From a bacterium (GTDB lineage Bacteria; Bdellovibrionota; FAC87; UBA2466), in contig JALHPX010000009.1 in NCBI GenBank assembly GCA_022842225.1, positions 1 to 18,020 on the forward strand: a stretch of 18,020 bases of DNA, read 5' to 3'. This document shows positions 1 to 7,172 of this stretch, piece by piece. Under the pieces are notes generated by a model. The model searched no databases and was not told the origin of the DNA. It saw only the letters and a program-made list of their open reading frames with translations. The translations under genes and the position numbers were made by a program. Position 1 is the stretch's first letter. Each line of letters starts with the position of its first letter.

Positions 1-545
1 TTGGCAATCTTTCCAAGGGCTATCGCCAGCGCGTGGGGCTGGCCCAAGCGATTTTGCACGAGCCCGAAGTTCTGGTTCTCGATGAACCAACGGTCGGTCT
101 GGATCCTAAGCAGGTAAGCGAAATTCGCAAACTCATTAAGTCCATGGCCGGCTCTCGCACGATTATTTATTCCACCCACATTCTGACGGAAGTGGCAGCG
201 ACCTGTGATCGCATTCTGGTCATCGAAAAAGGCAAGCTCGTGGCGCAAGAAGCGCTCAATGAATTTGGTGCCACCGGCGAAGTGGTAAAAACCGAAATCG
301 TCATGAATAAGTCCAGCGACAAAGCTATGACAGCGGTGCAGAAAGTCCCCGGAGTGAAAAACGTCCGGCGCAGCGAAGAAGGCACCCACCGTTTTATCGT
401 CGAGACAGAAGCCCGCGAAGACGCTCTGGCGGAAGTCGCGCGTGCGGTGGTGGAATCCGGCGCAGGGCTGGTACGCATGGCACCTGTCGCTCTGGCGCTC
501 GAAGAATATTATCTGAACCTGATTAGCGGAAGGATCTCAGCATGA
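1..545 (+). CDS. ABC transporter ATP-binding protein, GldA-like (5' end outside window)
   Basis: This is the C-terminal part of an ABC ATPase. Its reading frame is open from base 3, so the gene begins before the window. It should power the membrane protein encoded next. Visible parts, in order, are the ABC signature loop (NLSKGYRQRVGLAQA), Walker B with D-loop (VLVLDEPTVGLDP) and the H-loop histidine (STHIL). Walker A lies outside the window. After the ATPase core come about 85 residues of C-terminal regulatory extension, as in GldA and multidrug-type ABC-2 ATPases. The stop overlaps the permease start by 4 bp (ATGA), so the two are probably translationally coupled. The GldA-like call rests mainly on the downstream GldF/GldG-like pair; the exported substrate cannot be inferred. 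Confidence 0.9.
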   Translation, partial: GNLSKGYRQRVGLAQAILHEPEVLVLDEPTVGLDPKQVSEIRKLIKSMAGSRTIIYSTHILTEVAATCDRILVIEKGKLVAQEALNEFGATGEVVKTEIVMNKSSDKAMTAVQKVPGVKNVRRSEEGTHRFIVETEAREDALAEVARAVVESGAGLVRMAPVALALEEYYLNLISGRISA

Positions 546-1318
546 ACTCCAAAGTAGGCGCACTCGTTAAGAGAGAAGTCCGATCCTATTATTGGTCACC
601 GTTGGCTTATGTGCTGATGGGAGTGTTTCTGTTTTTAATGGGAAGCATTTTCACCAAGTTTATTATTTTGTACCAGCAGTACAATTTCCAACAGAGCATG
701 GGTTCTGGCCCGTCGGTAACGCTGGATAAACTCGCCAACTATTTTTATCAGAATATGGCGTTTGTCCTTTGCTTTATCGCCCCATTCGTAACGATGCGCC
801 TGTATGCAGAAGAAAAACGCCAGAGCACGATGGAGCTCCTGCTCACGGCTCCGATCTCGAGCACGAGCATCGTTCTTTCGAAATACATCTCGGCCATGCT
901 GCTGATCTTTAGCGTGGTGGCGTTGACGATGCTCTATGTGTTCTTCCTCGTTATCTGGGGCAATCCAGATCTTCAGGTGATTCTGTCGACGTATATCGGC
1001 CTATTGCTGATGCTGAGCACGTACATGGCGGTGGGCGCGCTGATCTCTTCTTTCACCTCTTCGCAGGCGATTGCGGCGATCTTCACATTCCTGACCGTGC
1101 TGCTCCTCTGGCTGTTCCAATCTTTTGGCCAAGGCATGACGGCAACGACGGGACCCATCGAATGGGGGCCGCTGATGATTTACTTGTCGCCGCTTAGTCA
1201 CTTTACGAGTTTCTCAAACGGCTTAATTCAAGTGAAAGACGTGGTTTATTTCGTCTCATTTACGGCAGTGGCGCTGTTCTTGACCCACCAAGTGGTCGAG
1301 AGCCATCGCTGGAAATAA
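542..1318 (+). CDS. ABC-2 type permease, GldF-like
   Basis: Inner-membrane permease of 258 residues, the expected size for GldF/NosY-type ABC-2 permeases. About six hydrophobic segments can be seen, roughly at residues 21-42, 73-90, 114-138, 143-167, 172-195 and 232-250. Between segments 2 and 3 is the family-typical cytoplasmic stretch RLYAEEKRQSTMELLLTAPIS, rich in charged residues and followed by a TAPIS-type turn. The start is fixed by the 4-bp ATGA overlap with the ATPase gene. With the ATPase before it and the GldG-like protein after it, this forms a three-part exporter. In Bacteroidota this set supports gliding; here the role is unknown, and gliding should not be assumed. Confidence 0.88.
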   Translation: MNSKVGALVKREVRSYYWSPLAYVLMGVFLFLMGSIFTKFIILYQQYNFQQSMGSGPSVTLDKLANYFYQNMAFVLCFIAPFVTMRLYAEEKRQSTMELLLTAPISSTSIVLSKYISAMLLIFSVVALTMLYVFFLVIWGNPDLQVILSTYIGLLLMLSTYMAVGALISSFTSSQAIAAIFTFLTVLLLWLFQSFGQGMTATTGPIEWGPLMIYLSPLSHFTSFSNGLIQVKDVVYFVSFTAVALFLTHQVVESHRWK

Positions 1319-1365
1319 CAACGGTTGGAAATAGCAGCCTGTAAGTAAGGTATTTCGGAGATCTT

Positions 1366-2946
1366 ATGATTTTAGCTCTACAGATTCTATCGATTGTCGC
1401 GGTCATTGGGGGCCTTACAGCTTCCTACCTTTACCAGTCGCTTCCGCTGATTCCCTGGATTTCAGGTGGAGTCGCGCTGGTCGCATTCTTAGGTTATCTC
1501 TGGCTCGATCGCACGCGGCTTAAAGCAGCGGCAGGAAAGCGCAGCACTCTTTACGGTCTCAATGCCGCCTTCAAAGTGGTGTTGGTGGTCGCAATCGCTG
1601 CAGTCTTCAATCTGATTTTCGTTAACTACGATTGGAAATACGACGCGACGAAAAACAAAATGCACACGCTTTCCGAGCAATCGGTAAAAGTTGTTTCGGA
1701 ACTGCAAAAGCCCGTGACCTTCCGCGCGTTTGTAAACACGCAGTCGATTCCCGATTACAAAGAGATTTTTGATCGTTACAAATACAAGTCCGACAAAGTG
1801 AAAGTGGAGTTCATGGATGTGATGCGGGATCCACTCGCTGCAAAGACTTACAACGTCACGCAACTCGACACGATCCTCATTGAATCCGACAGCCGCACCG
1901 CACGGGTCGAGGGCTTATCCAATGGCCCCTTTGATCCCAAGCTCGAAGAGAAACTTACCAACGCCATTATTCAGGCGGGCAAGGGCAATAAGAAAAAAGC
2001 CTATTTCTTGTCGGGTCACGGCGAGCGCTCCATCACCGAAGCAGGGCAGGGCAGCTTTACCGAAATCAAAGGCATCATGCAGGAAGGCCGTTTTGACGTT
2101 GCCGATCTGAAATTGATCACCAGCGAGAAAATTCCAGACGATGCAGAAGTCGTCGTGGTCGCTGGCCCCAAGAGTGAGTTTATGCCGTATGAAATAAAAG
2201 CGTTGGAAGATTACCTCACTCAACGTTCCGGCAGCGTGCTGATGATGGTGGAGCCAGACTCTCCGGGATCTTTGCAGCCATTCTTGGCCAAGTTTGGCTT
2301 GGATTGGAAACCTAAGCGCGTGGTCTTGGAGTTAAATGAACTGCGTCGCTCTGCGAATTCCAATCCCGTCGTTCCCTTTATTGAAACCTATTCGCGCACC
2401 CATCCAATTACCAAAGAAGCGCGCATGCCGACGATTTTGCAATTGGCTTCGCCCATTCAAAAAGCGCAGAACATTCCCGAAGGCTACAAGGTCGATGATC
2501 TGTTTTCGTCGAGCGCCGTTAGTTTTGATGTCGCCTTCCAAGGCCAGCGTCTTCAGGTGAATGAGAAGACCGATAAAAAAGGCCCGCTCACTATCGCCTT
2601 TGCCATCACGGGCAAGAGCGCTGCTGAGAAACCAGCGGATGCAAAGGATCCTAAGGAAGAAAAGCCCGCCACTCCAGAGTTTCGCCTGGTTGTAGTCGGC
2701 GATGCGGATTTCGCCGCCAACGGAGTGCGTTCGTTCGGAATGAATGGCGACTTGTACATGAACATGCTGAGTTGGTTATCGAGCGAAGAAGATCTCATTG
2801 CGATCCGTCCTCGTGCGACCGACGAAGCGCGCATGGACTTAAATGAATTCAAAGTTCGGATTGTTCAATTGGCTTCGATGATCTTTGCTCCGCTTGGTTT
2901 GTTTGCGGCTGCAATTGGCGTGTGGTTATTCCGCCGCCGCAAATAA
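1366..2946 (+). CDS. GldG-like ABC transporter auxiliary protein
   Basis: A 526-residue membrane-anchored protein of the GldG/ABC_transp_aux type, an accessory subunit of ABC-2 exporters. Three hydrophobic segments lie near the N-terminus (about residues 2-22, 28-48 and 66-86). Next is the family's characteristic start of the periplasmic domain (NKMHTLSEQSVKVVSEL, then KPVTFRAF) and a large soluble domain containing a YFLSGHGER segment. One C-terminal helix (about 504-521) ends in FRRRK. A Lys/Pro/Glu-rich insert near residues 420-442 looks like a linker. The start ATG follows GGAG at a 7-nt spacing. The gene lies 47 bp after the permease and is probably in the same operon. Its last 21 bp overlap the convergent tsaB, leaving no room for an intrinsic terminator. 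Confidence 0.85.
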   Translation: MILALQILSIVAVIGGLTASYLYQSLPLIPWISGGVALVAFLGYLWLDRTRLKAAAGKRSTLYGLNAAFKVVLVVAIAAVFNLIFVNYDWKYDATKNKMHTLSEQSVKVVSELQKPVTFRAFVNTQSIPDYKEIFDRYKYKSDKVKVEFMDVMRDPLAAKTYNVTQLDTILIESDSRTARVEGLSNGPFDPKLEEKLTNAIIQAGKGNKKKAYFLSGHGERSITEAGQGSFTEIKGIMQEGRFDVADLKLITSEKIPDDAEVVVVAGPKSEFMPYEIKALEDYLTQRSGSVLMMVEPDSPGSLQPFLAKFGLDWKPKRVVLELNELRRSANSNPVVPFIETYSRTHPITKEARMPTILQLASPIQKAQNIPEGYKVDDLFSSSAVSFDVAFQGQRLQVNEKTDKKGPLTIAFAITGKSAAEKPADAKDPKEEKPATPEFRLVVVGDADFAANGVRSFGMNGDLYMNMLSWLSSEEDLIAIRPRATDEARMDLNEFKVRIVQLASMIFAPLGLFAAAIGVWLFRRRK

Positions 2947-3567
2947 CGGCGACTTCACAAACTCTTTTGTACCCCAGTAGCGCGGACTCGCGAGACTGGG
3001 GTCTTGCTCGTCGGACTCCAGTGCTGCGAGTGGCAGGAATCGACTTTGTCCCGGCCAAAAAATCCCAAGCTCCGATTCTTTTTCTACCAAGAGCACTTCA
3101 TCCAAAGCGGGTGGGACTAGGTCCGGCTCCGTTGCAGCGGAAACCCATTCCAACTGGCCGTCTTTGATCTGATAGCGATGCAAGGTGAATTGCTTTGCCG
3201 AGGCGGGAGAGGCGACCCAGATGGCGGTGATATCGGGAGAGCCTTTTTCTTTCCACCAACCCAGCGCACGAGCACGGGCTCCACAAACGGTTTTGAGATC
3301 GGCTCCGGTCACTGCGCAGATCCCCTTCACCGCACTCATGGCAATACGAAGTCCTGTAAACGATCCCGGCCCCTGATTGAGATACCAGGCCGAGACGTCG
3401 CCTGGCGCTAGTCTATTGGCTTTGAGTAGGTCTTGGAGCGTTCCAAACAACCGCTCGGAATGCTTGAAGGGGCCTTCGAGCGCGATTTCGCACACCAGTT
3501 CCAGGTCTGAAAATAGACTAATGGAGCCGGTTGAGCCGGAAAGATCGATGGAGACAATCCAAGACAT
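2926..3567 (-). CDS. tsaB: tRNA threonylcarbamoyladenosine biosynthesis protein TsaB
   Basis: TsaB is the non-catalytic partner of TsaD, and with TsaE it is needed for the universal t6A37 modification of ANN-decoding tRNAs in the cytoplasm. The 213-residue product has the ASKHA-type N-terminal strand (IVSIDLSGSTGSISL) and the diagnostic family motif GPGSFTGLRI at residues 67-76, followed by a KGIC segment. Length is slightly below the usual 220-235. The gene is single and points toward the GldG-like gene, with 21 bp of tail-to-tail overlap. No good ribosome-binding site precedes the ATG. The 283-bp space upstream is shared divergently with the phosphatase operon. Confidence 0.93.
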   Translation of the reverse strand: MSWIVSIDLSGSTGSISLFSDLELVCEIALEGPFKHSERLFGTLQDLLKANRLAPGDVSAWYLNQGPGSFTGLRIAMSAVKGICAVTGADLKTVCGARARALGWWKEKGSPDITAIWVASPASAKQFTLHRYQIKDGQLEWVSAATEPDLVPPALDEVLLVEKESELGIFWPGQSRFLPLAALESDEQDPSLASPRYWGTKEFVKSPLFAAAE

Positions 3568-3850
3568 GCGCCGAGCAATAGCTTAGGCGGGAGAAAAAGA
3601 GAAGGGGTGGCAGGCATCAAAACAGGACTGGCCAAGCGAGGGGGGCTCTCTCAGCCGCGCATATAGATTTCGGGGGTAGTCCGTCAATTGTGCCCACCAC
3701 TCCCCATTTAATTTTACCGCGGTGCGACAGGCAGGGACAATTACCAGGAACCTGACACCTTGGCACGTTAAAGATATGTCAATTCAAGTACTTACAAAGA
3801 CTGATCTGAGAATCAGCACCCTTTTCCCCTAAAGCGGTTACAATGAATTC
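3568..3850. other. Divergent intergenic region between tsaB and the phosphatase operon
   Basis: No credible gene is seen in these 283 bases. The stretch is patchy in composition. There is a G-rich segment near 3638-3680, a small palindrome CAGGAACCTG (3745-3754) followed by ACACCTTGGCACG, an 8-bp palindrome AAGTACTT (3786-3793), and a dyad CTGAT-N6-ATCAG (3801-3816) close to the predicted phosphatase promoter. The mosaic of short palindromes could be decayed repeat DNA, but nothing specific can be shown. Confidence 0.5.
3801..3844 (+). promoter_or_regulatory. Candidate promoter of the PP2C-Rieske operon, with dyad operator
   Basis: TACAAT at 3839-3844 is a 5/6 match to the -10 consensus and ends exactly 6 nt before the ATG at 3851. 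The predicted +1 is therefore the A of the start codon. No Shine-Dalgarno sequence is present, which fits leaderless translation. The -35 position (about 3816-3821) is poor. A dyad CTGAT-N6-ATCAG at 3801-3816 abuts that position and could bind an activator. The -10 is seen directly; the dyad's role is inference. Confidence 0.45.
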
Positions 3851-4522
3851 ATGCAATGGAAGGGATTCGCAGCAACAGCATTGGGCAGCCGTGAGATGAA
3901 CCAAGACTCGTTTCTCCTTAACGACGCGCGCGGGCTTTATGCCGTGGCGGACGGAGTGGGCGGGGGCGCGCGAGGCGAAGTGGCTTCGAAAATGGCGGTG
4001 GAGGGCTTAGAGCTTCACCACCCCGATGATGGTACCCGACTCAGTCGCACGATCGAGAAGCTACAGGAAGCTGTTTTAAAAGAGGCGATGGATTCTCTGG
4101 GCGACGCGCTGATGGGAACGACGCTGACTTCCGTGCATCTGATCGGCCAATGCGCTGAACTTTGCCATGTCGGTGACTCGCGCCTGTATCACTACACCGA
4201 TGGCTTGCTTCGGTTGATGACCGAAGATCACGAGACCTTCGACGAGAACTTCCAAGGGCCTGTGCTTTCTTCGTACCTTGGTCTGCCGCCGGAATTTTAT
4301 CCGCTGCGCGTGCAAGAAGAGATGGTCCCGGTAAAAGCAGGCGATCGGCTTTTGATCTGCTCCGATGGTCTTTACAAGCAAATAACAGAGCGTCGAATTC
4401 AAGACCTCATTCAATCTCACCTTTCAGATGGCCAGGCTCTCGTCGACTTACTCGTCACCGAAGCTGGCAAAGCTGAATATTCCGACAACATCACCGTCGT
4501 CTATGTCCAAATCGAAGAATGA
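3851..4522 (+). CDS. PP2C-family serine/threonine protein phosphatase
   Basis: A cytoplasmic Mn/Mg-dependent phosphatase of the Stp/PrpC (PPM) type that removes phosphate from Ser/Thr. It has 223 residues, so it is a single catalytic domain without membrane helices, slightly shorter than the usual 240-260. Motifs in order: NQDSF (17-21), ADGVGGG (33-39, metal aspartate D34), GTT (89-91), GDSR (108-111), SDG (171-173, metal aspartate D171) and DN (212-213). All core metal ligands are present, so it should be active. No cognate Hanks-type kinase is found in this window. The 3' end overlaps the Rieske gene by 20 bp, so the three + genes here probably share one transcript. The ATG has no ribosome-binding site but lies 6 nt from a -10-like box. 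Confidence 0.92.
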   Translation: MQWKGFAATALGSREMNQDSFLLNDARGLYAVADGVGGGARGEVASKMAVEGLELHHPDDGTRLSRTIEKLQEAVLKEAMDSLGDALMGTTLTSVHLIGQCAELCHVGDSRLYHYTDGLLRLMTEDHETFDENFQGPVLSSYLGLPPEFYPLRVQEEMVPVKAGDRLLICSDGLYKQITERRIQDLIQSHLSDGQALVDLLVTEAGKAEYSDNITVVYVQIEE

Positions 4523-4862
4523 TAAGGGTGCGGTTGTTAAAGTCGCTGAAGAGCTCTTAGATCATCTTCAAGTGCGCTTTTTCCAAATCCAAGTGGATGG
4601 AAAAATGTGCGATGCGTTCTTGATCAAGCGCGACGAGAAATTTTTTTCCTACGTCAACGAGTGTAAACACCTTCCTGTGCCGCTCGATCTCAACGCGGGC
4701 AGCGTGCTCAATGGTTCGCAAACTTCTTTCCAATGTCACCAGCATGGAGCGCTTTACGATATTGAAACGGGCCTGTGTACCGATGGGCCCTGCAAGGGCG
4801 CTTCGCTGCGCAAACTGCAAGTTCGCAAAAGCGGCAAACATCTGGTGATCTCCGCAGAATGA
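4503..4862 (+). CDS. Rieske-type [2Fe-2S] ferredoxin
   Basis: A small soluble electron carrier of 119 residues. The two Rieske cluster motifs are complete: C54-x-H56 (CKH) and C78-x2-H81 (CHQH), separated by 21 residues, a little longer than the common 15-17. Additional cysteines occur at 36, 92 and 97. There is no signal peptide. I chose the ATG at 4503, which overlaps the phosphatase stop by 20 bp; an earlier in-frame ATG at 4428 would add a Ser/Pro-rich stretch unlike the family. The stop overlaps the next gene by 4 bp (ATGA), so the ferredoxin and oxidoreductase should be made together. It may donate electrons to, or accept them from, the DAO-like protein; DAO and Rieske domains occur fused in some bacterial proteins. 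Confidence 0.88.
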   Translation: MSKSKNDKGAVVKVAEELLDHLQVRFFQIQVDGKMCDAFLIKRDEKFFSYVNECKHLPVPLDLNAGSVLNGSQTSFQCHQHGALYDIETGLCTDGPCKGASLRKLQVRKSGKHLVISAE

Positions 4863-5878
4863 AACCTTCCACTTCTTGTCTCGTTCTCGGGAACGATTGG
4901 ACCGCGCTTTGGGTTCAAAAATGTTTAAGAGATTTAGGAGTGCTAGCCACCACTCGCTGGCTCAACACGCCGAATGAAGCCGGCGTTCTCGCAGCCTATG
5001 TCGGAAATGGCGAAACCCGCGGCCGCACCGAGCGCACCTACGGAGTGGGGCTTACTTCCACCGTCTGGGGCTTGTCCGAGCGCAGCCACGAACGAGTCTC
5101 GAACTTCCTGAACGCCAAAAAAATTCCAGCTACTCATAAAGGCGCCGCGTGGCTTGAAAAAAGCGAAGCGCATTCGTCCATTATGGAATTCTCCGCTGGC
5201 TCGGTTTGGAACCGCGATGATTTTGTCGCGGCTCTTCTTGCAGATGGGGGTGAAGGGGCTGCGATTGATTCGATTCTAAAAATCGAGCAAAAGGCCCCGT
5301 TTGATTACGCGGTAAAAGTGCAGACAGGGAAGAAGCAAGAAACGCTGCGCGCGAGTGCTGTCTTTATCGCTACCGAGAGATTTCCACGCGAATTGCTTCC
5401 GGGGCTTTCCTCGATTTGGTTGCCGGCAACGATGAATCGGTTTGTTTTTTCGTCGACAAAAGATCATCCCCACTCCATCTCGCTCTTTCATGAAGGCGCC
5501 GACTTTGCTTTGCGCGGGCCAGGGTCCACCGTGACGGTCGGGAGCTTTCGCAATTTATTCGAGGATCGTGGCTATGGCATTCGCCCGGATTGGGTCGACA
5601 CTTTTTCGCAAGAAAACGTGACGCGTTTTTTTCAAAGTCACGGTTGGATCGATGGCACCACGGCGCCGCACGTGGAGACTTGGGTGGAATCGATTTCCTG
5701 TGATGGCCTGCCAATCATCGGAAGCCTGCCTGCGTTTCCCGGCATTTTTTTGCTCGCTGGCTTTGCGGGTAGGTCCGGCAATTGGATTTACGAGACGGCG
5801 TTCCGCCTCGCTCAAGCATTCATCTCGGCAACTCCCGACGCTGCTTTAGCACCGCTCTCGCCAAAACGTTTCGCTTAA
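4859..5878 (+). CDS. DAO-like FAD-dependent oxidoreductase with degenerate dinucleotide-binding motif
   Basis: A 339-residue protein resembling D-amino-acid-oxidase/glycine-oxidase-type flavoproteins. The C-terminal signature is clear: SCDGLPIIGSLPAFPGIF followed by LLAGFAGRSGNW, matching the DGLP-IG-P and GHGG-type segments that contact FAD. The N-terminus has the right position and predicted strand-helix shape (CLVLGNDWTALWVQKCLRDLG), but the expected GxGxxG is replaced by GNDWTA, with only the first glycine kept. Cofactor binding is therefore uncertain. The start is set by the 4-bp overlap with the Rieske gene. Substrate unknown. Family membership is moderately sure; enzymatic activity is not. 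Confidence 0.7.
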   Translation: MKPSTSCLVLGNDWTALWVQKCLRDLGVLATTRWLNTPNEAGVLAAYVGNGETRGRTERTYGVGLTSTVWGLSERSHERVSNFLNAKKIPATHKGAAWLEKSEAHSSIMEFSAGSVWNRDDFVAALLADGGEGAAIDSILKIEQKAPFDYAVKVQTGKKQETLRASAVFIATERFPRELLPGLSSIWLPATMNRFVFSSTKDHPHSISLFHEGADFALRGPGSTVTVGSFRNLFEDRGYGIRPDWVDTFSQENVTRFFQSHGWIDGTTAPHVETWVESISCDGLPIIGSLPAFPGIFLLAGFAGRSGNWIYETAFRLAQAFISATPDAALAPLSPKRFA

Positions 5879-5903
5879 GAGCAGCGCCCTTTACGTTTGA
5901 TCA

Positions 5904-5932
5904 TTGCCAATCGCGGGCCTTCTTTCTACCCT
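5904..5932 (+). promoter_or_regulatory. Weak candidate promoter for the cyclophilin gene
   Basis: TTGCCA (5904-5909, 5/6 to the -35 consensus) lies 17 bp before TACCCT (5927-5932, only 3/6 to -10) in the 92-bp gap after the oxidoreductase gene. Spacing is ideal but the -10 is poor. Read-through from the upstream operon is an equally good explanation. Confidence 0.25.
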
Positions 5933-5970
5933 GTGGGGCGAATGGCACAGGACGTTTTTGGGGGATTTTA

Positions 5971-6489
5971 ATGAGTTCGAAGAAGCTGGGTTTTAATTTA
6001 TTTTATTGCGGTCTGATTCTGTGGCTGGCCGCTTGCACGTGCACGAAACAAGCAGCACGGAAGGATGCAAAGATGATGGTTATCGACACCAAGTACGGTC
6101 AAATCGAAGCGGAGCTATATCCAGAGGACGCGCCACAGACGGTTGCCCGGATCAAAGAATTAATCGAACAAGGTTTTTATAACGGTTTAACGTTTCACCG
6201 CGTGGTGCCCGGATTCGTAGTCCAAGGTGGCGATCCTCGCGGCGACGGCACAGGCGGCTCGGGCAAAAAGTTGCCAGCCGAATTCAACGCCCGCCAACAC
6301 GTCGAAGGCACCTTAGCGATGGCCCGCGCGTCGGACCCCAACTCCGCCGACAGCCAGTTCTACATCAGCCTGGGTCGTCATGCGCACCTGGACAAAAACT
6401 ACACAGTCTTCGGACAAGTCACCAAGGGCCTGGAGTTTGTGAAACAAATCCGCCAAGGCGACGCGATGACAAAGGTCTCACTGAAGTAA
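5971..6489 (+). CDS. Lipoprotein cyclophilin-type peptidyl-prolyl cis-trans isomerase
   Basis: A proline isomerase anchored by lipid in the cell envelope, assisting protein folding there. The 172-residue product begins with a lipoprotein signal peptide: basic SSKK, a hydrophobic stretch and lipobox LAAC with the acylated cysteine at 22. A short linker precedes a complete small bacterial cyclophilin domain (about 36-172) with FHRVVPGFVVQGGDP (catalytic Arg77), the QFYI substrate-pocket segment (129-132) and the LDKNYTVFG loop (140-148). Residues after the lipid cysteine (TCT) do not include an aspartate at +2, so the usual enterobacterial inner-membrane retention signal is absent. I chose the ATG at 5971, preceded by GGGGG; a longer in-frame reading from 5782 would lack the signal peptide at its N-terminus. 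Confidence 0.92.
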   Translation: MSSKKLGFNLFYCGLILWLAACTCTKQAARKDAKMMVIDTKYGQIEAELYPEDAPQTVARIKELIEQGFYNGLTFHRVVPGFVVQGGDPRGDGTGGSGKKLPAEFNARQHVEGTLAMARASDPNSADSQFYISLGRHAHLDKNYTVFGQVTKGLEFVKQIRQGDAMTKVSLK

Positions 6490-6496
6490 CTAAGAA

Positions 6497-6720
6497 TAAG
6501 ACGCGTCGCACCAGCCGTCGCGGGCGAACTGAATCAATCCTTGCCCATATCTAATGAGGACGGGGGACGGAGAAATTCCACCCGGCACCGCGGTACTGCT
6601 CCCGCATGTCACGCCCGCAGTCTTCTAATTTCTTGAAGTTGGACTCGCGCTGCCATCGCGGAAGGGGTCCGGTTGCTTCGACTGATTTATTGCCCGCGAC
6701 GGCTGGCGCGGCGCGTCTTA
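6497..6720. repeat. 224-bp element bounded by near-perfect 29-bp inverted repeats
   Basis: The left arm (6497-6525) starts TAAGACGCG and ends CAGCCGTCGCGGGC. The right arm (6692-6720) is its reverse complement with only 2 differences in 29 positions; in RNA one is a U-G wobble and the other an A-C mismatch. Weaker complementarity continues outward for several bases (CTAA-GAA against CTAACAA). The 166-bp interior has no plausible gene; a 62-codon minus-strand reading (6551-6739) has no recognisable motif. No clean target-site duplication is seen. It could be a MITE, a REPIN-like pair of inverted repeats, or a structured RNA. It fills most of the 322-bp gap between the cyclophilin and the RRM gene, in which I see no other element apart from the hairpin and ribosome-binding site described separately. 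Confidence 0.7.
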
Positions 6721-6773
6721 ATGTTGTTAGAATGTTCAAGCGATTGTGTCTAAATCCCGAAAAGTAGAAGGAG

Positions 6774-6791
6774 AGACCTTAGTTAGGGTCT
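6774..6791 (+). promoter_or_regulatory. Small hairpin in the 5' leader of the RRM gene
   Basis: AGACC (6774-6778) pairs with GGTCT (6787-6791), extended by a T-G pair, leaving a 6-nt loop. It ends 8 nt before the AAGGA ribosome-binding site (6800-6804) of the RNA-binding protein gene. It could affect mRNA stability or translation, but it is short and may be chance. Confidence 0.25.
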
Positions 6792-6811
6792 AGAACAACA
6801 AGGAAAATGAC

Positions 6812-7150
6812 ATGGCAAAGAAACTCTACGTCGGCAACTTGAGTTACGACACAACCGACGACGAACTAAACCGGCTGTTTAGCCAATGTGGGCAAGTTAG
6901 CAGTGCGAAAGTCATCAAAGATAAAGAAACAGGTCGTTCCAAAGGTTTTGGTTTTGTGGAAATGACGAATAACGATGAAGCGACGCACGCAATTGAACGT
7001 ATGCAAGGTTACGACCTTAAAGGTCGGCCTATTAAAGTAGATGAAGCGCAAGAAAAGCCCGAAGGTGCGGTACGACGTCGGGAAGATCATAGTGGTGGTA
7101 TGCGATCGGGTAACCGTGATGGTGGCGGAAACCGCGGAGGGCGCCGTTAG
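6812..7150 (+). CDS. Single-RRM RNA-binding protein with Gly/Arg-rich tail
   Basis: A 112-residue cytoplasmic RNA-binding protein. One RNA recognition motif occupies residues 3-78, with RNP2 LYVGNL (5-10) and RNP1 KGFGFVEM (44-51), including the aromatic residues that stack on RNA bases. The tail (about 85-112) is rich in Gly, Arg, Asp and Asn and ends GGNRGGRR, as in the glycine-rich, often cold-induced RRM proteins of cyanobacteria and some proteobacteria. An AAGGA ribosome-binding site lies 7 nt before the ATG. The gene stands alone, after the inverted-repeat element and convergent with the DUF155 gene 22 bp downstream. Cold regulation is only by analogy; the 5' leader contains a small hairpin. 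Confidence 0.93.
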   Translation: MAKKLYVGNLSYDTTDDELNRLFSQCGQVSSAKVIKDKETGRSKGFGFVEMTNNDEATHAIERMQGYDLKGRPIKVDEAQEKPEGAVRRREDHSGGMRSGNRDGGGNRGGRR

Positions 7151-7172
7151 TTCGGAGCCTGGATTTTTCGGA

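Noticed and set aside
542..2946. Gliding motility as the function of the GldA/F/G-like exporter
   Set aside because: Homologous three-gene exporters are widespread in non-gliding bacteria and no other gld genes are in the window.
3760..3776. Perfect sigma54 -24 half-site TTGGCACG
   Set aside because: The -12 element is missing: AGATA is found where TTGC[AT] is required, and no gene starts nearby on that strand at a suitable distance.
6551..6739. 62-codon minus-strand reading inside the inverted-repeat element
   Set aside because: No ribosome-binding site, no recognisable motif, and it runs through the right repeat arm; it is more likely a by-product of the repeat.
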